Shown here piece by piece: positions 48,680 through 60,477 of a stretch of 64,000 nt of DNA (position 1 is the stretch's first letter; every line of letters begins with the position of its first letter). The stretch is from contig NW_024881296.1 of assembly GCF_018691265.1 (NCBI RefSeq), positions 10,881,427 to 10,945,426 of the forward strand, written 5' to 3'. The translations under genes and the position numbers were made by a program. The notes beneath the pieces are model-generated. The model saw only the letters and a program-made list of their open reading frames with translations. It made no database searches and was not told the DNA's origin. This DNA is from Tyto alba. Taxonomy: Eukaryota > Chordata > Aves > Strigiformes > Tytonidae.

Positions 48680-51600
48680 GTGAGTAGCACAAGCTGCCTG
48701 TTCCTCTTAGGAGCGGCCGCAGCTCCCCAGCAGTGTACCCTCAGCATCTTTCCCCTGGCTGCTATGTCCAGCAGCGGGGTATTGCTGCCCCTGTGGCATT
48801 TCCAAGCAGATCTGTCTGTGTGCTGATCCTGGTAACGTTTCTGTGGATGCCTCTGCCATGGTGCTGCTCCCCACCAGGGAGGGGCTGTCCTCAGCCTTGT
48901 TCCTGGAGCCCCACTTGTTTATGAGACTATGGTTTTAGGAACATCTCATAAAAGAGACTTTTCAAAACCCAGCCACTTTCTTTCATGCAATTTTGCTGTG
49001 AAACTTTCTGCTGTGGTGCATGGACATACGTTGCTGTCATTGATGTGTTCCTCCTGTGTGTGTTCTTCCTCAAGAGTATCTTTTCACTCGGGTATTTTCT
49101 AATAATTGTCTGAGTAGTTAGTCTGACTGCTCCAGCTCAGTGATAAATCTTATCATACACTTTCCGGGACAGAAAGATACTTTTCTAAAACATATCTCTA
49201 GGAGGTTTCTTCTTATCCATGTCAGGTAGCCATGAGTAGCATTTACCTCGTCCCCAGCTCAAAGACACCTAACTGCTGTCAGCTTTTTGGTTTAGCTGTT
49301 TCACTTTGGTTTGGATGGATCCTACCTTTGCTTCCTCAGAGTTCACTTTTTAATGTCCTCTTCCAGTATTCTAGTGTTCCTAGCTTTGTGCATGGAAATA
49401 AAATTCTAAATAAAAGTAATCTAGGTTCCATCTGATGCTTTTTCAGAGTAATCTGAAAACTCCACTTCTGCAGATTTGCTTCTAAAGCCTCTCTGTATCT
49501 TTGCCAAATTAGCTTGCTTTGCAATGTCTTTACAGGCTTTATCTGTCACTAAGTCCTTCTGCTTATCTGGTTCAGCAGCTCTGACCTGAGAATGCTGTGC
49601 TTGACTTCAGATCCATAAGCTCTATGTACAAAGAGAACAGTCAAACATATAGCACCTTCCTTGGTAAATTAAATAACTGTACGAATTAGAAATGGTTTTA
49701 CACCTACACAGTTAAACTGAATGTTTTTTAGCTCACCCTGTATCCTTGACAGAACTAGGTTTGAGGCAAACATTTGGAAGCAGTGTGGTAATTCAGGAGA
49801 TTTAAAATCCCATTTCCCAAGTAAACCCAAGTTCCACCATCTCCTTAATTCCTAAATTGTTTTTGAGAACAAGCTTGAAGTCTCTCAAGCCATCTGTTGG
49901 GCAACTCCACTGGATCCCAATGTGCATCACGGTCTAGAGATCCCAAGCTGTTTCAGAGACTGTGGGGAAAAAAAAACTTATACACTGCAGTCTTTTATGT
50001 TGGCTGATGTAGGAGGCCAGATGCAGGTAGGCCCTGCTTGAAAGTAAACAGCTTTTCTGGGCCAAGAGAACTAGAGAGGTCTACCCATGGGAAAATCAGC
50101 CCTCCTTTACTCTTCCACACCTTCATAATTTCACTGGTCATAATAGCAATAGTCTGTGCAATTTTTTATTCCTTCAATTTAATTGTTGAAATACATACTT
50201 ATTTCAAAAGGAGATTCATGAGATAATTGCCTTTCTATTTTCCTCATAGAATGGATTCCAAGGTACTTTGTTACATAATGAAATAAGGCTTTTTGTGTGG
50301 CTGACTCCCACTTTTCAGCCATTACATCTTGAGGAATGTACTCTTTTAATCAAGGATAACATGCATCCAGCAGAATTATCTAATTAATTTATGATTTTCT
50401 TTGAACAAGTAATTTTTGTTGAGTGATCTCCATTGGTATCCACTGGCATCTGGTGAAACCTAGGTAGTTGCCACTTTTTTATTATACTTGCCATGAAAAC
50501 ATTTTCATTTGGCTACCTTCCCAGTCACAGAAAGGAAGTTGTGTATAGGAAGGCACATGTGAATCTTCCAGTTTGCTTTGGGAGAAAACAAAATCTCCTT
50601 CCTGCCACTGGCCTGTTTTTTAAATTCTATACTGTTTTCCACCTAAATGACTGCAGTGAGCTCAGGGCTGTACACCTAATCCAAAACCAAACATTATTTT
50701 GTCTACTAATACATCTACTCACATGTTTCCTTACAGAATAAGGTTAGCTTGCTCCCACTGATCCTAGTTATTTTATTTTGCTGATCCTCCCACCTATTAG
50801 CTGCTGAATATTCTGCCTGGCATTTTGATTCCCTGACAGTGAATCAGGACAGAAAGGGGGGAGGCAGGATTAAGAGAGGAGGGGACAGGCTTTCAGCTGC
50901 ATCCATGTTCTTGAAGACAGCAGTAAGTAACCCTTCTGACTTGGGTGCTGGGTGGCTTTCACGCCCGTTGGTTCAGGGGGTCCAGGATAGCTGAATTTAG
51001 AGAAATCTTAGGGTGTTTCTGAATGACAATCGCTTTCTATATGGTCCTGCCCTTCTGTCAGCCCAGAAGCAAGGAAAGCAGCAGTTCTGTGCTGGAGCTG
51101 CAAGGCACCCTAAATTAAATGCTAAATGAGGAAGAAGGTGGCTGGTGATGCCAGCGCTTCACGTGCTGCACTGGAGAGTCACTGCCTGGAAGATCCCAGG
51201 CTCTGTGCTAGTGACATCCAGGAGAGTTATAGTGGGAGCCTGGCATCATGTTAGCTCTTGGCCATAGGGAAACTCTTTCTTCATGAAGGCTAATCACAAA
51301 TCTCCATCCTCCAGGGCTAGAATTTAAAGTAAACTCATGTATATGTAAATTGATCTGGCTGCTGAAGAAAACACAAGGGTGGAAAATCAATGGCAGTGTG
51401 TGCTTCAGCCCTCTCTTCTTGAGCTTTTCCATCTTCCTTGCTCCAAAGTGCTCCTCTAGCACACGGGCTGTGGCCAAAAGAGGGTGGCAACTGGTCAGAA
51501 GGGCAGGCAGGGCGTGAGCACTGGTGGACCGCCCCCCCCCTCCCCCCCAGGTACAGGCTTACTATAACCATGTAATTTTAAATACATACTGATGGACACA

Positions 51601-54600
51601 AATCTTAGCCTGTCAGTATTTATTCAATTACATCCTCTTCTTGCCCCCGTGAAACAATATACTGCAATTGATTATGTAGCCTGAAAGCAAGACACTTGAA
51701 GCCATGCTGTCTGAAGAGAAATACTGAAAAACTGCACAATTCACTTTTAAAGATTATAGAAAACAAAGGGCAGCACACCTTGAACAATACTCACTGCTTA
51801 GCTTCTTATTTGGAAATGCTTTTATGTCTTTGACATTTGTCTGCATTTCTACTCTGAACAAGGATAAAGGTAACTGGACAAGAAAGGATGGTCAGTATCC
51901 ACAACGGTTCAAGCCACATGTTCATGCAAGCAAGGTGGTGATTGAAAAAGGTTTCCCTGAGAAATTACTGTTCATGAGCCAAACTGATGAGAACAACAGT
52001 GTTCGATACAAGACAACCTTGGCAAAGAGCATCCCAGTGGAGTCGTATGGAAGAACAAGCAGGTATGTAACAAGAAAGCAAAACTGTGATCTGTATGATT
52101 TTGATATGCAGTGTTATTCATTATCCTGACAGTCATAGTTTAATATTCCTCTTGTTTACTTACATTAGCCTAAGCAGTGGTTCACACCCCCAAAAACCTG
52201 GACCCACGGCTCTCTTCAAGCTCCTACCCATACTGATGGCATTCTTCACCCTTTAGTTTGTAAAAAGCAGGATTTGGTTTCCTGCACTGTAAGTTATCAT
52301 TTGAGATATTCAACATGAATCACAAGTATGGAAGCAGTAAGCTTGTTAATTAAAATTAGAGAAAGTCACCATTCTTTTCTTGATCTAACATCTTTCTTAA
52401 TATGGTGAAACTAATCACTGGTCAAGTACTGACATGAATCCCCTATCCAAACAAATGCAACACATGGGGGAGTGGAGAGGAATTGGAGAAAGGAGGCAAG
52501 GAGAAAAGGTCTGTAACAAAGGCCAGTTTTGAAGCAATTTATAACTTAGCTCACTCATGGTATGCCTTGCCTTTGAAGTAGATGCTTTCTGTACTCTCAG
52601 CCTAACAGGCACCTGCCTCAGGCTTCCACCTACGTGGGTGTTTGGCTCTGCCACCCCCATCAAAAGACGTTCTCATTAATTTGTTGATCCCCTGTTGGCT
52701 CAGGTTCTGGCCACACAGCTGTCAGTGAGGGAGATGCAGGCACCTCATAAGAGCTTTAAGGAGTTTAATGCAGTTTTGATCTAAAGGACACGTGTATGTT
52801 ATCAGAAGCAGTGATCAGCATTTTCAGGATCCAAAACATGAATTCCTATATAAAATATCTAATTTAGTACAGTAACTCAACAGACACAACTCCTTAACTA
52901 TGGCCCATGTTCCACACCAGCAGTTTGCCCTTGCCTTCTGTGTGTGTACCTGTGTTTTTCCTTTTGTTCTGCACATACACACACATTCAGATGCCCATAC
53001 TCACTGATATTTACCACCCACTTTGAAACTGAGCCGTGTCAAAGACTAAAGAACTTTTTAATAGCATGGTTATCCATGTCAGTGCACATTAGAGCATTTT
53101 GTGGACCATTCTGAGCTCTCAGCATAGAAACACTCCTTCAGCATGCTGCTAGTACCACCTTTGCTAAGCAAAATGAGGATTTTATGAACGATATGCAGGT
53201 TACATATGCCACTAGAAGGTATTTAATATTATGTTGTTTCACAATTAATAAACTCTTAGTACAATGTGGTACAATATGCAGCTAATCACAATACAGAAAA
53301 AATGGAAGATTCTGCAAAACTGGACATTTTCATCTCTTATTTGGAATACCAGTACGCCTTTTCAGCGTGCTAATCTGACTCACACAGTCAATCTTGCCAA
53401 AGGCTTTTAACAAGCTTCTTTAGTCACTTAGAAATATGCCTTGATAGTTCTGCTTAGGTTGTGCAAAAACAACCAATACAGGTTCATTGAAGCTTTTACT
53501 TGAAAGGTATCTGTTGCAGTATTCTTACAACAATTTGCTAAAATCAAAACAGCACTGGAAGTATTATCTGCTGCCTGAGTAGAAGTCTGGGACAAAATCT
53601 TGCTTAACGTTATGCATCCTCTAACTGTTCATATCTCTATCTGCTGTTTTCTACCCTAAGTCTGTTCATCTGCATCAGAATTTTCCCTTCAAAAATCACA
53701 CTGCTTTAACTTTTTTCTCATGTCCTCTATTGTGTAGATGGTCCCCTGTCATTGAAAGTTATGTTCCATTATTTTCTCTTTTCCTGCCTTTCTGCAGCCA
53801 GTTCTCACTTTCCCCATTCCTGTTTGCTATTATGGATACATATATATTCCCTACACAGCACCAGAATTAGGTATGAGGTGAGAAAAGTGGGGTTTCATAT
53901 GAAAAGGAAGTGGGGAAGCAGAGATCTGCTTTTATTGTCTCTTTCCATTTCTCTCCCAGTTTCTACTCAAAAAAAATGGTGCCAGAAAAATCCAAATAGC
54001 AGATTAGTCTATTGAAAAAGAGGTTTGCCAGTCAGCCTGCACAATCATTTGTTAGTTGTCAAGATGGAAAATGCCTCTTCAAAGGATCTGAGTGAAGTCT
54101 TCCAGAGATGACCCAGCACTGAAGAAAGTCTGATCCTTCTCCTCCTTTGAAATCCTCAAGTGAGATCATTAAAGTGTTTGCCACATCTTTTTAATTTCTT
54201 TTTCTCCCATCCTCTGATTCTCTAGCTTTCACACTTGCCTTTTTCTCTGACCTCTGCTTCTCTCCTTTGATTGTTATCCTCAAATCAATCTTTTTCAAGA
54301 GTCTTTTATTCCTCAGTGCCTACTGAAGCAAACTCCCTTTCCCCTTACTGCCTGCTGAAAGTCACTTTCCCACTTAGCTTGGGCTATGCCAGGGGACAGC
54401 GTTGTAGATATAAACCCCAGTGGATGTCTCTTTTGGAGCAACAACAGTTGCCTGCTGAGAAACTTTTCCTAATGGCCCCACTGGAATTGTGACTGGCCTC
54501 TCTGCAGAAAGTCTTATGCCAGTCTTGTCTCCAGGATGGACAAATAAGGCCACAGACTTTTGTAAAACCAGTAAGGAAGTTTGGGATCAGATGCTTGGAT

Positions 54601-56014
54601 TTAAAGAGGGAATCTTTTGATATTACATATAAAAAGCATGCATCCCACGAGGGAAAGCAGGCAGCATGCCCAGCTGTGGCAGTGAGCAGAATTCCTGGTA
54701 TTGCTAGATTTTGAAGGCTACATTTGAAGTTGCATATTGCTTTCTATTATTTCCTGTGAATTCCAATTGGATGTGCATTACTGCAGAGATTATGTCTACG
54801 GGGCAACATCCACCAAAAACAAACAGAACCTTCAGCTTGTATATATGTCACTCTCTTACCTGGCATTACAAGGACAAGTGTTTTCAATTTTACTGTGATT
54901 ACTTAGCACAGCAGGGATTACAAAATGGTTTTTGAATCACAGTGCTGCTATGAAACAAGCTTTCTGTTTCTGGAGTCCCAGTCAACTTTTCTTGATGTAT
55001 TTACAAAGAGGGACAGTGGTCCCAAGTTAAGCACACAGTGCTTAATAGAGGCAATATTTTAATGCAACAATGAACATTTCTTTTGGGCTGCAGGACTGTA
55101 CACCAGTTTATGGTGCTAGTGTTGATACACACTTTGGGGTACACTCATCTTAATTTAAAACATTCCAAAGAACATTTTGGCTCAATGTCTGGAATTTCCC
55201 AGCAATGGTCCCAGTGTACCAAACAGCTATGGCCTTAGAGAGCACTTATCTTAAACACAAGAAGGGATCAGTCATACTATGAAGATTGCAACTGGTTGTA
55301 CCTCATAAATATGAGTATACCACATACTCTTCTGTAAAATGGAGAATGTGCACTCCAGCCCTCTTTGTTTACGCACTAGCGCTCAGCAAAGCCTTTGAAA
55401 ACTGACTGAAGCATGCCTGAGGAGACACACAGGAGCTGTTTTGCCCAGGTATCAGCCCTCAACCAGCCCCCAGTGTGGGTGCAAAGGAGACAGTGTACCC
55501 ACAAGTGCTGAGCTACGCTGTGCTTACCTGTGGCACAAGCCAGAGCAAGCTTCTGGCTGCTGGATCAGGATCCCTCAGCTCCCTCCGTGTCTGGGGGTCC
55601 CTCTGACCACTAAAAAGAAGCAGTGTGTTTTAGGGCAACACGCATCAGCAATCAAAGTGGCCATGCCTGCATGGCTCGGGAGGGTGCTATGGGAGTTTGG
55701 GGGGCAACTGGTGCAGGATCAGGAATGCTCTGAGCACAGGGTTGAAAACCATGCTTTCTAGCACTAGCTTGGACATAGATTTTTCTCTCCGGCTTTAGGG
55801 CAAGCTAGCTGACCTTGCTGCCTCAGTATCTGTGCTGCCCTCTTTCCCAGGAGATAATGAGAATTTTAGCTCTTTGTAAAGAACTTGAGACTTACAGTGC
55901 ACCATAAGTGCTATGGCCTGACTTGCTGGTTACATCCAGGCCCTTTGTCAATGCTTCAAGGTCCCTTTATGGAGCCAATGATGTAAAGGTCCTTTATCTA
56001 AGTAACAGTTGGTC
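48680..56014. other. Intergenic DNA without recognised genes
   Basis: No gene is supported. A short C-rich run lies at 51532-51548. A plus-strand frame at 51824-52129 (101 codons) has no family signature and an ordinary chance length. No LTR or CR1 copy was recognised. Confidence 0.5.
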
Positions 56015-56445
56015 CCCATGTATCTGGGACACGCTGTTGTATCCCTGACATCTGTTAGTGGAAACTATCATCATCAGGGATTCGGCTTTCTTCTGACACA
56101 AGTGTCCCTCAGCTTTCTGTGTTGGTGTGGCCCAATTACCAAATGTGGCCTCTTCCCACTTACACCTTCTCTGCTAGAAATACAGTAGTGCAATACATCT
56201 TCAAAGTCAAAGCCTATTAAATTAAAACATCTCAAGCTCCCAATCATGGGCTTGAAAATGTTAAACTCAGAGTGTCCATTTCCACCTCCTACCGTAAAAG
56301 CAGCATCATTTTTTTTCCCAGTGACTAGATTTGCTGTCATGGTTACAGCTTCACACAGAGTAGGGTCACCTTCCCTTTCAAGAAAAATCAATGAAAGATT
56401 TCAATTTCACTAGCTCCGTTATTCCCCATACCAGTCATTTTTTAC
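56015..56445 (-). pseudogene. Decayed fumarate hydratase (FH) retrocopy fragment
   Basis: Read on the minus strand, the segment follows the C-terminal half of fumarate hydratase, the TCA-cycle enzyme that hydrates fumarate to malate. In order: [12 protein letters not shown] against SGLGELILPENE; a frameshifted remnant of the GKVNPTQCEA signature (DPTLCEA); [17 protein letters not shown] against TVGGSNGHFELNVFKPM (about 56235-56300); FEDVLH against IKNVLH; nucleotide words matching ...ANTERI; and [21 protein letters not shown] against [21 protein letters not shown] (about 56020-56085). It carries at least two frameshifts, a 6-A insertion, an insertion of about 36 bases after FKPM, and in-frame stops, so it cannot make an enzyme. 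A 105-codon frame (56074-56391) survives by chance. The HIG-YDK point, where I recall an FH exon junction, is continuous here, favouring a processed copy. The 5' part (N-terminal 60% of FH) is absent. Confidence 0.85.
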
Positions 56446-59400
56446 ATCAGTTTTTCTTGTCTTAATGTTCCATTCTCCAAAATGAAGAAGTAAACATGAT
56501 GTCAACAAACAGTGGGATGGAGATGAGGGAAGCAGCTGTCAGGTTGATAAACAGATACAAGCACTGATTTATTAAACAGCTCTGTGCATTAATGAAACCT
56601 TCAAACAACACTTCCTATTCTTCTCTTCCTTTCCCTTGCGCCTGTAAGCTTACAGCTATCATGGAGTTTGGTATTTCTAAAAGGAGGAGCTGTTTTGATA
56701 ATTAAACTGGAAGATTTTCTGCTAAGACAAACCTTTCAAAATCTGTCACTGAAATCTACCTCTCATGTCCTTGACAGCTCTGTGCCTCCCACCACACTTA
56801 ATTACAGAGGACAAATGTGCAAGCGCAAAACCTCTCTATTTCTTTCTAGCTCTTTTTCCTGAAACGTCTTTCTAACACACCAACATTGCTCACAAATGTG
56901 ACCATAAAACCAGTTTTTATAGAACTGCCCTCTGATTCAATGGAAAGAAGAGGGCAAAGTGTGGAGGTGCCTGAGAAGCCACACTTTAAAGCATGTTTGC
57001 AAATGCTATTAAACTGAGGATGGCATTAGGGACTTCCGATGCCCTCAAGACTATACTAGCATTCTTTCATCCAACAATTCATTAATGAAGTGGGATCCTT
57101 CCTCTGCAGGTCTCAGGTGGGATTATGTTACCTCAGCCACACAAAATGACAAAACAAGTTAGGACCTGATTGCAATAAGCTTAGTGACTCTATTTCCAAA
57201 GTGACATTTCTGATTAAATCTGTGTATCAAGGCAGTCACCAGCTGATGCACAAATACTGCAGAGGAGGTTGCTACCCTGGGACAGGCTGCAAGGTATTGG
57301 GCATTTTGGAAAACCTGTCTATTTTTAAGCATGTATCACACGGAAGGTGCCACACCGGCACTAACAGGCTCTTTCTGCAGCAGAGCAGAGCGAGTAAGTC
57401 CCCCACATCAGCGGCACTGTTCTGGGTCGAGGCAAAAGGGGATGTGGAGAACGGCAGAACTGCTTGTAGACACTGAAATACCTGTGGACCCAGTGCCTAT
57501 TTTGGCTTGCAGAAGTCCTGGAAAATCACCGAAGGCCCTTGCCACATGCTGCCAAAGGGTAATGTAGGATGGGAGGTACTGAAGGGGACAGCGGGAGGAT
57601 GGGGAAAGGAGGAGATGGAGCAGGAGAGAGAGGGAACCCAAGACATGCTGGTTGCTGTTGACTCACGTCTTGATAGCCCAGCAGTGGCAGGAGAGGCAAA
57701 ATGGTCTCTCCACACCCTTCCCCAAGCTCTGGATCCTACCTCTGTCCCTTCAGCTGCCTTTGTTTCTCACGACGTGAGCAATGAAGTCTCTGCTTACAAT
57801 ACTTCATGCTTAGGATTTCAAAATTTGGTTTTAGCCATGCTGCTGAGCAGCACCGAGTTAGTTCAGTGAAGAGAATTCGTTCGGCAGGCCACTTCGATTC
57901 ATGACACCTCTGACGCAGCTGACAGCAAAATGCTACCTGTGAAGGCTTTATAACATCTCTCCACTGACAGCTGCCAGCCCATTCGTCTTGGTTTAGCTGC
58001 CACATCTGCTTGACAGAAAAGAGTTGAGGGAATATGACTCTACCACGGATTTAAAACATGAAAAAGCAGAAAAACCACAGTTTCTTAATACTGTAACCCC
58101 AAATCAGGCAGCACTTCCTCCCTGCAGGATACTTTCACAGTTGGGCGTGAAGAAACAGGTTAAACTTGCAGCTGTTTTGCCACTGAAACTGAAGGGTGCA
58201 TTCCCTGAACTAAATACTGGCATCTTCATTAGTCTTTTGTAGCTGAAGCAGAGCACAATCCAGAGTGACTGTAGGTTGACACTGAGATGAAAAAGAACAT
58301 ATCATTCCCTTAGACTTGAAGAATCAGATGTTTTGATTGATCTTCCAGCAGACATTTTTTTAAACACTGGGTTCAGCACATCAGGTATGAGCCTGCCCCA
58401 GTTTTTACCTCTGCAAAATCTGTATTCCACTTGGAAGAATATCTTCTTATATGTAACAAGCTGCACTCCTAGCATAAGCCCAGTAGGCAAATCTGGCTTT
58501 AAAGACATGTTTCATTATGGCTTTTGGAGGTAGCAAGAAGCAATCAAGATTGCAAAAGGTTATTTAAGTTTTCTAACTGAAGACACTCCTCACTTATATT
58601 CCTTTTCACCTTAAACCCTCCATGCTTTGTCTCTGCCCAAGGTAATGATGGTTTAAGAGTAAAGTCTTTGCTGACATTTTGCAGTTTGGGAAAGAAATCC
58701 AGGACAGTATGCACTACTGCTAGTGCCAAAAAGAAAGCATTGACATGGATATAAATGCAGACAGGAACGGAGGCACTAGAATGAGCTGGGAGCATTATAC
58801 CCAAAAACTAAAAACCAAACATGAGTCTTCCCTTGTGTGTTACAAACAACATATGCCAGGAAAGTGTTGCCATTGCTAGTCACAGGTCACACGCTTTACA
58901 GTGTGTCTGCACAACCTCACAAGGCCTGAGTATTGTCAGGCTTGCTCTGTCTGAACTTGTCTTGATCTGCCTACAGCTTTCTTTTCACTTGATTCACTTG
59001 GATTTTTCTAATTACCAGGTCACTGTGGTTAATTTGGTTGAATTTTGCTTCTCTTTGCATGGCGTAACCAAAGATTTTGTACTGATAATAGTTACAAGTC
59101 AAAAAGAACATTTTATGTAGAATAGGGTATTTATGAATCTTAACATAATGATGTAGTATAGAGAAATACAGGTCCAACATGACAGGACCAATATGACAGG
59201 ACTTGACCAATGGTAACACCAGATTTGGTGCAGAGGAGGGCAGGCATGGGTTGAGAAGAGACAGGCCGCAGGCTGGCACTAGAGACCCTACAGCTGTAAG
59301 CAGCTCACCAGTAGTCACTTAAAGAAATGCAGATCTGGAACTGGACAAAATTTGTTTTAGGGGTAACAAAGAGATCTGAGATCCTTCAGATCTAGGATGC

Positions 59401-60457
59401 TGCAGGCTCAATCATGCAAATGTATTACTTCATTCACAGGCAACCCCACAAGCCCAAGATGCCTGTGCACAAAACCGCTAGATTCTTGATAGGAAAAAGC
59501 CCCAAAACAACCCAAATTTCACCAGGTTCATTACTGTCGAAGGATAGGGAAAGGAAAACGGAGAGGCCCATGTGCAGAGCCAGAAGCTAACACATAGCAC
59601 TGATAGCTTAGCTTTTCCTTGTAGGTGAATTATACACACGCTAAGGATGCTTAGAGACCCAGACAGATGGACATCTGTTGACACCTGCAGTCTTTCTTCT
59701 GTCTCCTGGGTCATCATAGTCTGGCACCAATTTAACATTTCCACATGAGATTGTTGCAACAGAATTAGGCCTGGGGTTGCTCTGCGGCCAGATCTGCTCC
59801 GCGCTAGAGGGTAGAGGAAAGGGCAGCCCTATTTCTCCTTAATGTTAATGCAAAATGCAGCACGGTTCTGAGCTTGTTGTTACAGATAGCTTTGAGGAGT
59901 TTAATCTTAGTTTAATTTGGTCTACTGAGAGGGTTGCAGTCAGACCACAGTATTTCTTATAGCTATCTTTTATTGGGTTTCACTGTTATTCTGTTTAAAG
60001 CCTCAAAATACATGCGTTCCTTTGTCTGCACTGCAGTTTTTCTGCCCTTGAATTCCAGTGCTCCTTTGTGATATCCAAGGATCCTTAAGTATTAATATGA
60101 AACTCATACTAACTGCTTCTCAGTGCTCATGCAAACCAAAGGGAGTAGAAGCGAAGCTCTGATTCAGTGGCTTGATATATCATAAGGCCCTGATTTACCT
60201 CCCAATTACCGCTAACAGAAAATGGCAGTTGCTGGGAATGAAAAGCCCATGGACCTTGACAGCATATGCACAATGCTGTTTATAGACAACAGCTACATAA
60301 TAGCTGACCTTGAGGAACTATGCTGGGTCTGTAGCTTGGCTTCTCTCCTAATGCTTCCTGTAAACAACAGCAGCTGACAAAACCAATGCAAAGAGAGGGA
60401 GAAGGAATGGTATAAATTCATTGAAATAAAATCCAGATAGTCAAGGCAATTTAATCT

Positions 60458-60477
60458 GTTAAACAATTGTGTTTAAC
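60458..60477. promoter_or_regulatory. Inverted repeat of forkhead-like half sites
   Basis: GTTAAACA and its exact complement TGTTTAAC are arranged head to head around the 4-base spacer ATTG. Nearby are TGTTTATAG (60279-60287) and TGTAAACAAC (60359-60368), so four forkhead-type words fall within 200 bases. This is consistent with an enhancer, but no conservation can be checked here. Confidence 0.3.

Noticed and set aside
51824..52129. 101-codon plus-strand frame with a GTATGT donor inside
   Set aside because: Length within chance expectation, weak acceptor, and no family signature.
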